From: Candidatus Woesearchaeota archaeon CG07_land_8_20_14_0_80_44_23
GTDB taxonomy: Archaea > Nanobdellota > Nanobdellia > Woesearchaeales > 0-14-0-80-44-23
Direction of reading: 5' to 3'
Assembly: GCA_002779235.1 (NCBI GenBank)
Contig: PEXD01000078.1
Location: 1 to 6,323, forward strand
DNA: 6,323 bases
Part shown: positions 1 through 6,171 of the stretch, one piece after another
Numbering within the stretch: position 1 is the stretch's first letter
How the letters are laid out: every line of letters begins with the position of its first letter
Program-made: the position numbers and the translations under genes
Notes under the pieces: model-generated
What the model saw: the letters and a program-made list of their open reading frames with translations, nothing else
What the model was told of the DNA's origin: nothing
The model's database searches: none

Positions 1-2
1 AT

Positions 3-128
3 GAGATAAAAGAGTTTATTGAAAAAAATTCCTTGTGCTTTGACCATTCAAAAATCCTGCAGGACTACTTAAATCTAGAAAATGTCAATGATATTTATTC
101 TGATGAAAATAGGAGGGAAAAGACGTGA
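3..128 (+). CDS. C-terminal fragment of an unrecognised protein (5' end outside window)
   Basis: The frame is open from the left edge and encodes 41 residues (starting EIKEFIEKN, ending SDENRREKT) before TGA at 126-128. The other two forward frames close within the first 10 bases. The stop overlaps the GTG start of the NAD kinase gene as GTGA, the usual sign of translational coupling in an operon, and the Shine-Dalgarno of the next gene lies inside this frame at 111-117. The tail is hydrophilic with mixed charge and shows no motif that I recognise, so I assign no function. That it is a real gene rests on the open frame and the four-base overlap. Too little of the protein is visible to judge its family. 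Confidence 0.6.
   Translation, partial: EIKEFIEKNSLCFDHSKILQDYLNLENVNDIYSDENRREKT
111..117 (+). promoter_or_regulatory. Strong Shine-Dalgarno for the NAD kinase GTG start
   Basis: AGGAGGG sits 7 bases before GTG at 125. It is a near-complete match to the anti-Shine-Dalgarno and fixes a non-ATG start. It lies inside the end of the upstream frame, as expected for an operon-internal gene. The genes starting at 1070 and 1792 have no comparable sequence. Confidence 0.85.
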
Positions 129-1027
129 AGCTTGAGGATATTTCAAAGATACTTGTGGTGACAAAGAAGACAAGGCTGGATTATTATCTAGAATCATATG
201 GAACTGAAGCAGAAAAGATTCTCAAAAGCAAGAAGATAGATTATGGGAGTTATATTAGGGAGCAGGAAAATCATTATTCCACCTTAAAAACAGTTGAGGA
301 TGTGATTAAGACGCATTCAATAAATTATGAGGTTGCATTGAAGGACCGCTTGGAAGAGAATAATTTCAGGGACATTTCTCTTGTGATAAGTGTTGGCGGA
401 GATGGCACATTCATCGACGCCTCGCATTTCATCAATGATGGCACCCCCCTTCTGGGGGTGAATTCAAATCCTCCTCCAAACGGGGATTTTGATGTCAGTT
501 ACAGCATAGGGCATTATCTTTCAACCAAGAAAGAGGATTTCGCTGAAAAATTCAGGATGCTTTTGAAGGGGGATTACAAAATATGCAATCAGAGGAGAAT
601 ACAGGCAAAGCTCAGCACTGCAACAGGAATTCCGCTTGCAATAAATGAGGTCTATCTGGGAAAATACTGCGCCATGGATGCCTCACGGTATGAGATGTAT
701 GTTGATGATTTTAAGGAGCAGCAGACGAGCAGCGGGATTATTGTCTGCTCCACGGATGGCTGGAGCGGCTGGATTGGAAACTTCAGGGATGCCCCCATAT
801 ATGATTATTCAACTAGGAACTTATTGTGCTATTATGCCATTGCTCCAAACAAAAAAGCAAAATTTATACGCGGCTTTGCAGAAAAGGTTAAGATAAGATC
901 TTTCATGTATAATGGAATTATAACCATAGATGGCTCTAGGGACAGATGGAAGTATGACTTTCTCGACGGATATGAAGCAGTCATTGAAATGTCCGGCAGG
1001 GGGCTGAGGCTGGTCAGGTTCGAATGA
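125..1027 (+). CDS. nadK: NAD kinase, NADK2 (mitochondrial) type
   Basis: The 300-residue protein is predicted to phosphorylate NAD to NADP in the cytoplasm. The family hallmark GGDGT is at residues 91-95, followed by PLLGVNSNP (108-116) where NADK2-type enzymes carry a GVNTDP-like loop. INEVYLG (173-179) carries the conserved NE pair, and SSGIIVCST (202-210) opens the substrate loop. The N-terminal KILVVTKKTR and the segment near residues 40-61 also resemble human NADK2 as I remember it, rather than bacterial NadK. The substrate loop is odd: it reads TDGWSGW (210-216), where ordinary NAD kinases have TGSTAY and NADK2 has TGTGSKAW. Substrate preference (NAD or NADH, ATP or polyphosphate) therefore cannot be read off. 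The start is GTG, set by a strong Shine-Dalgarno and coupled to the upstream gene. An NrtR-like Nudix gene follows after 42 bases. The family call is firm; activity is inferred. Confidence 0.88.
   Translation: MKLEDISKILVVTKKTRLDYYLESYGTEAEKILKSKKIDYGSYIREQENHYSTLKTVEDVIKTHSINYEVALKDRLEENNFRDISLVISVGGDGTFIDASHFINDGTPLLGVNSNPPPNGDFDVSYSIGHYLSTKKEDFAEKFRMLLKGDYKICNQRRIQAKLSTATGIPLAINEVYLGKYCAMDASRYEMYVDDFKEQQTSSGIIVCSTDGWSGWIGNFRDAPIYDYSTRNLLCYYAIAPNKKAKFIRGFAEKVKIRSFMYNGIITIDGSRDRWKYDFLDGYEAVIEMSGRGLRLVRFE
442..460. repeat. GC-rich 7-bp hairpin inside the NAD kinase gene
   Basis: CACCCCC (442-448) and GGGGGTG (454-460) are perfect inverted repeats around a 5-base loop. They lie in codons for GTPLLGV just after the GGDGT motif. 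This is clearly stronger than the surrounding AT-rich coding sequence would give. It may only reflect codon choice. Confidence 0.6.
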
Positions 1028-1034
1028 GAGCAAA

Positions 1035-1044
1035 CTTTTTAAAG
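1035..1044 (+). promoter_or_regulatory. Candidate TATA box for the Nudix gene
   Basis: CTTTTTAAAG is centred 30 bases before the ATG at 1070, behind a purine-rich stretch (GAGCAAA) that could act as a BRE. An archaeal start point 25-27 bases downstream would fall near 1065-1067, leaving a leader of only a few bases. There is only a weak AAGG (1061-1064) upstream of the ATG. Together these suggest that the gene has its own promoter and a leaderless or nearly leaderless mRNA. The box also has CTTT/AAAG dyad symmetry. Confidence 0.45.
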
Positions 1045-1069
1045 AATCTAAGCATCCATTAAGGCTAAG

Positions 1070-1750
1070 ATGTATAAAAAAAATCTTGTTTTTGTAACAG
1101 TGGACATGGTTCTGTTTACCATTCAAAATAAGGAGCTGCATGTCCTTTTAATCAGGCGCGCATTAAATCCGTTTAGGGGATTGTGGGCGCTGCCAGGGGG
1201 CTTCCTGAGACCTGAGGAGGAACTTGAGACAGCTGCCAAGAGGGAGCTTTATGAAGAGACAGGGGTGAAAAATGCCTTTCTTGCGCAGCTTTACACAAAA
1301 GGCGACATCGGCAGGGACCCAAGAGGGAGGGTAATCACTGTTATCTATTATTCCCTGATGGACTCTGCTAAGGTGGAGCTCAGGGCAAGCACAGATGCTG
1401 CAGAGGTCTCATGGTTTTCAGTGAAGAATCTTCCAAAGCTTGCCTTTGACCATGAGAGAATAATACGGGACAGTGCTGAGAGAATCAGGAACAAGATAGA
1501 GTACACCAACATAGCATTCCAGCTGCTCCCGCAAAAATTCACATTAAGCGAATTGCAGAGCGTCTACGAGACAATTCTTGACAGAACTCTGGACAAAAGA
1601 AATTTTAGGAAGAAGGTCAATGAAATTAATGCCCTCAAAAAGCTTACTGAAACCAAAATGCAGGGCATTCACAGGCCGGCACGGCTTTATGCCTTTCTGA
1701 TGAATAAGAAGGAAAGTGTCTTCAGCCCAAGGAAAAAGATTAGCGGATAG
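1070..1750 (+). CDS. Nudix hydrolase with NrtR-like winged-helix C-terminus
   Basis: The 226-residue protein has two domains. The N-terminal Nudix fold (about 5-140) has a complete Nudix box, G44-x5-E50-x7-R58-E59-L-x-E62-E63-x-G65-V66, preceded by LWALPGG, so metal-dependent hydrolysis of a nucleoside diphosphate derivative such as ADP-ribose is plausible. The C-terminal part (about 150-210), LLPQKFTLSELQ followed by LDKRNFRKKV and HRPARLYAF, has the pattern of the winged helix of NrtR regulators, bacterial repressors of NAD metabolism genes that sense ADP-ribose. The protein may therefore be an enzyme, a regulator or both. Its location directly after an NAD kinase supports a role in NAD/ADP-ribose balance. 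Its own TATA-like box and the lack of a good Shine-Dalgarno argue for separate transcription. The domain calls are firm; DNA binding and targets are inferred. Confidence 0.87.
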   Translation: MYKKNLVFVTVDMVLFTIQNKELHVLLIRRALNPFRGLWALPGGFLRPEEELETAAKRELYEETGVKNAFLAQLYTKGDIGRDPRGRVITVIYYSLMDSAKVELRASTDAAEVSWFSVKNLPKLAFDHERIIRDSAERIRNKIEYTNIAFQLLPQKFTLSELQSVYETILDRTLDKRNFRKKVNEINALKKLTETKMQGIHRPARLYAFLMNKKESVFSPRKKISG

Positions 1751-1763
1751 ATTAATAAAGAAA

Positions 1764-1771
1764 TTTAAATA
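1764..1771 (+). promoter_or_regulatory. Candidate TATA box for truD (leaderless start)
   Basis: TTTAAATA is centred about 25 bases before ATG 1792, behind the purine-rich AATAAAGAAA. The expected start point falls on or beside the ATG, and the sequence between (AGCGCCTCATAACTCTTTCC) has no Shine-Dalgarno, so a leaderless mRNA is likely. The same octamer recurs at 6118-6125. Confidence 0.55.
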
Positions 1772-1791
1772 AGCGCCTCATAACTCTTTCC

Positions 1792-2991
1792 ATGTACAGA
1801 ATAAAGCAGCTGCCAGAGGATTTCTTTGTAAGGGAAGTTTCCAATTTGGAAATGCGTGAAAAAGGTGACTACGCCTATTTCCTGATGAAGAAGCGTTCCT
1901 ACAGCACACAGAAGGCAGTTGAGGAGATTGCGAGGGCTGCAAAGCTCAAAAGCAGCAGCATAGGATATGCCGGGCTGAAAGACAAGCAGGCAGTTACAGA
2001 GCAGATAATATCTGTTGCATACGGCGATAGCTCCCTGGAAAACATTAACTTAAAGGATATCTCCCTCAAGTTTCTCGGCAGGGGCTACCTGAAAATTGGG
2101 ATAGGCTACCTTGAGGGTAATGAGTTCCGCATAGTTGTCAGGAACCTCAGCTTCTCTGACCTGATACGCCTTTCAAACAAGTTTTCTGATGATGAGCTTC
2201 GCGAGGACTTTGCGCTCTCAGAGAGGGCTGCACATATCCTCATCTCAGAGCTGAAGCCAAGGCTGGAGGGAAAACATGTTTTCTTCCCAAACTATTTTGA
2301 CGAGCAGAGATTCTCCAGAAGCAACTGCGAGGTTGCAAGGCATTTTATCAAAAGGGAGTTTGAGGATGCCGTTAAAGGGATACTGGCGTTTGACATACCT
2401 CAAAAGCAGCTGGAAAAAAAGTGGAAGAAGTGGGGGGCTCTTTCAAATATGACGAAAAATCACCTCGAAACCCCTATGCTCGAGCACCTGAAAAGAAATC
2501 CCAATGATTTTGTCGGAGCGCTCAGGGCGATTCCCCGGAGGATTCTCAGGCTTTACATAGGAAGCTTCCAGAGCATGATATTCAATAATGTTCTATCAGC
2601 GCTGGTGAGAAATTTGCTTGGCGAATGCTCTGAAGAGGGCTACAGTAGGGGCACCTTTGCCTTCCCAAAAAAAGCAATACTCGAAAGCCATGGGGAGCAA
2701 ATACCCCTTATGGGCTTCGGCTCCGAGCTCTCCCCTGATTCAGAAACCTCAAAAATCGTTTCCGGAATCCTGGAAAAAGAGGAAATCTCACAAAGGGAGT
2801 TCATAATAAGGGAGATGCCTGAACTCTCAAGCGAGGGTTCTGAGAGAAATGCATTCTGCGATATGGAAAACCTGAAGATAGAGGAGTTCTCAAATGATGA
2901 GATGAACGAGGGCAGGTACAAGATTGTTTTCTCATTTTGCCTGAAAAAGGGCAGTTATGCAACCATCGCAATAAAGTCCCTTCTCATTTAG
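1792..2991 (+). CDS. truD: tRNA pseudouridine synthase D (TruD/Pus7 family)
   Basis: The 399-residue enzyme is predicted to isomerise uridine to pseudouridine in tRNA. Position 13 is the known E. coli TruD target, and Pus7 relatives also modify other sites. The signature GYAGLKDKQAVTEQ covers residues 58-71, with the catalytic aspartate expected at D64. The second conserved motif NYFDEQRFSR is at 167-176, followed by IGSFQSMIFN (256-265) and the C-terminal KKGSYATIAIKSLL (385-398), all in TruD order. The N-terminal EDFFVREV (9-16) matches the usual TruD opening. Length and order fit an archaeal TruD with the insertion domain between the motifs. The ATG is supported by the TATA box 25 bases upstream and by the N-terminal homology. 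The last 8 bases overlap the end of adk on the other strand. I see no sign of damage. Confidence 0.95.
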   Translation: MYRIKQLPEDFFVREVSNLEMREKGDYAYFLMKKRSYSTQKAVEEIARAAKLKSSSIGYAGLKDKQAVTEQIISVAYGDSSLENINLKDISLKFLGRGYLKIGIGYLEGNEFRIVVRNLSFSDLIRLSNKFSDDELREDFALSERAAHILISELKPRLEGKHVFFPNYFDEQRFSRSNCEVARHFIKREFEDAVKGILAFDIPQKQLEKKWKKWGALSNMTKNHLETPMLEHLKRNPNDFVGALRAIPRRILRLYIGSFQSMIFNNVLSALVRNLLGECSEEGYSRGTFAFPKKAILESHGEQIPLMGFGSELSPDSETSKIVSGILEKEEISQREFIIREMPELSSEGSERNAFCDMENLKIEEFSNDEMNEGRYKIVFSFCLKKGSYATIAIKSLLI

Positions 2992-3631
2992 AAAATATAG
3001 TAGTGCCCAGCTTTTTAATGAGTTCCTTCTGAACATCCGGCACTGGCTGGTTCCCGTTAACCTCTATCAGCGTGCCCTTTTCCCTGTAATATCTGACAAG
3101 CGGCTCTGTGATTCTGTGATAGATTTCCATCCTGTGCCAGAACGAGCTCTCTTCATCATCTTTTCTCTGCACAAGCGCTGAGCCGCAGCTGTCACATAGG
3201 CTGTCCTTTTTTGGAATCGGCCCTGTGAAAATGTTGTAGTTCCTCCCGCAATTCGGGCAGTTGTATCTCCCGCGTATCCTTTTTCTTGCTGTCTCATCAT
3301 CAAGGTTAATCAGCACAACAACATCTATTTTGGAATGCTTTTCAAGGAATTCTGCCTGGTTGCGGTTTCTTGGATAGCCGTCGAGTATGAATCCCTTCAT
3401 GCAGTCGGGATCTGAAATCCTCTTTGCAACTATCCTGTTCGTTATTGAATCAGGAACAAGCTTCCCGCTTTTTATGAGCTTATCTGCCTTTTTTCCCAGC
3501 GGAGTGCCTGCACTGATGTTTTCCCTGAATATGTCCCCTGTGGAAATGTGGGGAATGCCGTATCTTTTTGCAACAAGCTCTGACTGGGTTCCCTTTCCCG
3601 AGCCCGGCATCCCTATAAAGATTATTTTCAT
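2984..3631 (-). CDS. adk: Adenylate kinase, long type with zinc-binding LID
   Basis: The 215-residue cytoplasmic enzyme interconverts ATP + AMP and 2 ADP. The P-loop GMPGSGKGTQ is at 7-16 and the NMP-binding segment HISTGDIFRE at 28-37. FILDGYPRNRNQAE (81-94) gives the conserved DGxPR, and the LID (about 121-157) carries CPNC (125-128) and CDSC (146-149), a four-cysteine zinc site. QRKDDE (155-160) and the YHRITEPLVRYY segment (171-182) complete the family pattern. This is the long form typical of bacteria and some archaea, not the short trimeric archaeal AdkA. DGYPRNRNQ differs slightly from the common DGFPRT. The gene begins 23 bases after the cdc48 stop on the same strand, with only a weak GGGA as a possible ribosome site, so cotranscription is likely. 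Its 3' end overlaps truD by 8 bases. Confidence 0.95.
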   Translation of the reverse strand: MKIIFIGMPGSGKGTQSELVAKRYGIPHISTGDIFRENISAGTPLGKKADKLIKSGKLVPDSITNRIVAKRISDPDCMKGFILDGYPRNRNQAEFLEKHSKIDVVVLINLDDETARKRIRGRYNCPNCGRNYNIFTGPIPKKDSLCDSCGSALVQRKDDEESSFWHRMEIYHRITEPLVRYYREKGTLIEVNGNQPVPDVQKELIKKLGTTIFSK

Positions 3632-3654
3632 TCTGAAAATCCCAGTTCCGGCTT

Positions 3655-5955
3655 TTATCCGAAATATCCCGGCTTTTCCTCCTTCTGCTTCTGCTTGTCC
3701 TTTATGTATGCTGACTTCATTGAATCCTTGAACGCAGCGTATGCCCTTACAATGTCAGGGTTCACTGAAGGAGGCACTTTCTTGACTGCTGCTGAGAATT
3801 CCTTCTTTGTCACTTCTTTCGCCTTTATGTCCGCCCTGAGCGAGAGTATTGCCGCCTCCCTGCACACTGCCTCTATGTCAGAGCCGACATAGCCCTCTGT
3901 CTTCTTAGCCAGGTCTTTAATGTTGACATCCTTGAGCGGCATTCCCTTCGTATGTATCTTGAAGATAGCAAGCCTTGCGTTCTCGTCAGGAACCCCTGTA
4001 AGGATTATCCTGTCAAACCTTCCGGGCCTCAGCAGCGCCGGGTCAACCATGTCAGGCCTGTTTGTGGCTGCAATCACAACAACGTCGTGCAGCTCCTCCA
4101 GCCCGTCCATCTCTGTAAGCAGCTGGTTGAGTATCCTGTCTGTAACCTGAGAGTCAGAGCTTGAGCCCCTTCTGGGTGTCATTGAGTCAACCTCATCAAA
4201 GAAAACTATTGCAGGCGCGTTCTGCCTCGCCTTCTTGAATATTTCCCTCACTGCCTTTTCTGACTCACCAACCCACTTGCTTAGAAGCTCTGGACCTTTT
4301 ACAGGAATGAAGTTCGCCTGCGACTCATTTGCAACTGCTTTTGCAAGCATTGTCTTTCCTGTGCCTGGCGCTCCGTAAAGCAGTATCCCCCTCGGAGGCC
4401 TTATTCCCATCCTCTTAAATGCCTCAGGGTTCTTTATGGGCCATTCAACCGCCTCCTTGAGCTCCTGCTTCATCTCTTCCATTCCGCCAACATCATCCCA
4501 TTTCACCTTGGGGATTTCAACCATGACTTCCCTCATCGCAGAGGGCCTCACTACCTTTAGCGCGTCCTTGAAGTCGCTTTCCCGCACCACAAGCTTTTTG
4601 AGCACATCTTCTGGAAGCGGCTCGTCCTCCTTTATTTTCAGGTCTGGAATAACTCCCCTGAGCACTATCATGGCAGCTTCCTTTGCAAGGGATTCCAGGT
4701 CAGCCCCCACAAATCCGTGTGTAACCTCTGCGATTTCCTTCAGGTTGACATCCTTTGCAAGCGGCATGTTTCTTGTATGAATCTTGAGAATCTCAAGCCT
4801 TGCATCGGTATGCGGCACATTTATCTCAATCTCCCTGTCAAACCTTCCAGGGCGCCTCAGTGCTGGGTCAATAAGGTTGGGAACATTGGTGGCTGCAATA
4901 ACAACCACCTTTCCCCTTGACTTTAATCCATCCATTACAGCGAGGAGCTGCGCAACCACCCTTCTTTCAACCTCTCCCTTGCTTTCCTCCCTTTTTGACG
5001 CAATTGCATCTATTTCATCAATGAATATTATTGACGGGGCGTTCTTCTCTGCATCCTCAAACTTTTTCCTCAGGTTTTCCTCGCTCTGCCCGTAATACTT
5101 GCTCATTATCTCAGGGCCGTTTATCAGCACGAAGTGCGAGTTTGTCTCGTTGGCAACTGCCTTTGCGAGCAGGGTCTTTCCTGTGCCAGGAGGCCCATGC
5201 AGCAGCACGCCCTTTGGCGGCTCTATGCCCAGCCTTTCAAATATTTCCGGGTGCTTCAACGGAAGCTCCACCATCTCACGGACTTTTCTTATCTCATCAG
5301 AGAGCCCTCCTATGTCTTCATAGGAGACCTCTGATATCCTTTCCTCTGCAACCTCCACTGCCTGGGGGTTGAACTGCACCTCTGTGAGGTCTGTTATTAT
5401 AACTGCATTCTTCTTGGGAAGCGTGTCCACAACCATCAGGTTTATGTTGCCAAAGCCGAAGTTGAATGCTGAAAAATCATTAAGCTGCCTCAGGGCTTCC
5501 GAGACATCTGAGAATGTGTCTGACTGGCTTAAAATCATCCTTCTTGCCTTGGTGCCCCCGGGTATCACTATGTCGCCCTTCATGACATACCTGCCAAGCA
5601 GCCCTTCCTTGAAAATATTTGGTGAGGATGGCCTTATGTACATGTCCTTCTTTGCAGGCGCGAGCACAACCTTCTTTGCCTCTTTAACATCTGCCTTGCT
5701 TATCTTGACTATTTCCCCGATGCTTGTCTGGGCGTTCCTTCTGGTTATTCCGTCTATTCTGACTACTCCAAGCCCTTCGTCTCCAGGATAGGCGCGGTCA
5801 ACTATGGCCACAGTCCTCCTGCCGCCCTGTATCTCAACAGCATCCCCCGGCTTGAGGTTCAGTATTTTTCGCGATTCAGCATCTATTCTGATAATTCCCT
5901 TGTTAACGTCTTCCTGCTGCGCCTCGGCAACCTTGGGTTTTATCTCTTCTGGCAT
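3655..5955 (-). CDS. cdc48: Cdc48/VAT-type AAA+ ATPase (p97 homologue)
   Basis: The 766-residue protein is a hexameric protein unfoldase that probably feeds substrates to the 20S proteasome in the cytoplasm. The N-domain (about 18-185) begins with a double-psi barrel (IRIDAESRKILNLKPGDAVEI). D1 has Walker A GPPGTGKT (254-261), pore loop KYYG (286-289), Walker B IIFIDEID (309-316), sensor N357 and arginine fingers R371/R374. D2 has GAPGTGKT (528-535), pore loop KWVG (560-563), IVFFDEVD (583-590), N632 and R646/R649. All ATPase residues are present in both rings. The protein ends PGYFG after a charged KDKQKQKEEK linker. The tail resembles the proteasome-docking HbYX motif (p97 ends LYG) but has Phe in the Tyr position. 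The ATG start is supported by an AAGGTGG ribosome site. adk follows 23 bases downstream. Confidence 0.97.
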   Translation of the reverse strand: MPEEIKPKVAEAQQEDVNKGIIRIDAESRKILNLKPGDAVEIQGGRRTVAIVDRAYPGDEGLGVVRIDGITRRNAQTSIGEIVKISKADVKEAKKVVLAPAKKDMYIRPSSPNIFKEGLLGRYVMKGDIVIPGGTKARRMILSQSDTFSDVSEALRQLNDFSAFNFGFGNINLMVVDTLPKKNAVIITDLTEVQFNPQAVEVAEERISEVSYEDIGGLSDEIRKVREMVELPLKHPEIFERLGIEPPKGVLLHGPPGTGKTLLAKAVANETNSHFVLINGPEIMSKYYGQSEENLRKKFEDAEKNAPSIIFIDEIDAIASKREESKGEVERRVVAQLLAVMDGLKSRGKVVVIAATNVPNLIDPALRRPGRFDREIEINVPHTDARLEILKIHTRNMPLAKDVNLKEIAEVTHGFVGADLESLAKEAAMIVLRGVIPDLKIKEDEPLPEDVLKKLVVRESDFKDALKVVRPSAMREVMVEIPKVKWDDVGGMEEMKQELKEAVEWPIKNPEAFKRMGIRPPRGILLYGAPGTGKTMLAKAVANESQANFIPVKGPELLSKWVGESEKAVREIFKKARQNAPAIVFFDEVDSMTPRRGSSSDSQVTDRILNQLLTEMDGLEELHDVVVIAATNRPDMVDPALLRPGRFDRIILTGVPDENARLAIFKIHTKGMPLKDVNIKDLAKKTEGYVGSDIEAVCREAAILSLRADIKAKEVTKKEFSAAVKKVPPSVNPDIVRAYAAFKDSMKSAYIKDKQKQKEEKPGYFG

Positions 5956-5959
5956 GCTA

Positions 5960-5966
5960 CCACCTT
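5960..5966 (-). promoter_or_regulatory. Ribosome binding site of cdc48
   Basis: On the minus strand AAGGTGG ends 4 bases before the ATG at 5955. The GGTG core matches part of the anti-Shine-Dalgarno. Its presence means cdc48 has a 5' leader, unlike the leaderless-looking starts at 1070 and 1792. Confidence 0.6.
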
Positions 5967-5988
5967 CGTCTTTCTGAGTATAGGAAAT

Positions 5989-6012
5989 AACTTTAATATT
6001 TGTATATCAAAA
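5989..6012 (-). promoter_or_regulatory. Possible AT-rich promoter of cdc48-adk
   Basis: The minus strand here reads GATATACAAATATTAAAG, an AT-rich run placed so that transcription could begin about 20-30 bases before the cdc48 ATG and include its ribosome site. No single box stands out. An alternative TATA further upstream (near 6117-6125, which is nearly symmetric) would give a leader of about 140 bases containing the inverted repeats. Confidence 0.3.
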
Positions 6013-6021
6013 TATTTGCAA

Positions 6022-6090
6022 AGTGATTTCCTAATAAGCAAATCACTCATTACAGAGGAAACAAAGTTCCGATTATTAACGTGATTTGCT
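6022..6090. repeat. Three GTGATTT elements in alternating orientation upstream of cdc48
   Basis: AGTGATTT (6022-6029) pairs perfectly with AAATCACT (6040-6047) across 10 bases. AGCAAATCAC (6037-6046) pairs perfectly, over 10 bases, with GTGATTTGCT (6081-6090). The middle copy can therefore pair with either outer copy but not with both. As DNA, this looks like a repeated operator. As RNA in a long cdc48 leader, it would be a two-state hairpin. The repeats are visible directly; the role is inferred. Confidence 0.6.
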
Positions 6091-6102
6091 ATATCAATAT
6101 AG
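6089..6102. repeat. CTATAT-CA-ATATAG palindrome
   Basis: Perfect 6-base arms around a 2-base centre abut the third GTGATTTGCT element. The palindrome could be a regulator site or simply AT-rich promoter sequence. Confidence 0.45.
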
Positions 6103-6117
6103 GAATATCTTGGCTAT

Positions 6118-6125
6118 TTTAAATA
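6118..6125 (+). promoter_or_regulatory. TATA-like octamer in front of the hairpin block
   Basis: TTTAAATA is the same octamer as before truD (1764-1771). Read rightward it predicts a start near 6145-6148, so a transcript would contain the whole hairpin series. The octamer is partly symmetric, so use in the other direction, towards cdc48, is also possible. Confidence 0.3.
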
Positions 6126-6171
6126 ATTATGTTTTTAAAAAAAGGTAACAAAAACTCGCTGCTCGGAGCTA

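Noticed and set aside
721..766. Nested inverted repeats GCAGAC/GTCTGC and GCTCCA/TGGAGC inside the NAD kinase gene
   Set aside because: Six-base arms in coding sequence are expected by chance and constrain conserved codons. They are not separately supported.
1070..1750. Calling the Nudix protein a plain ADP-ribose pyrophosphatase
   Set aside because: The additional C-terminal 75 residues match the NrtR winged-helix pattern, so a purely enzymatic label would hide a likely regulatory domain.
4436..5791. Several forward frames of 65-140 codons opposite cdc48
   Set aside because: They are antisense shadows of a strongly conserved gene. Their Ser/Pro-rich translations reflect the complementary codons, with no motifs or ribosome sites.
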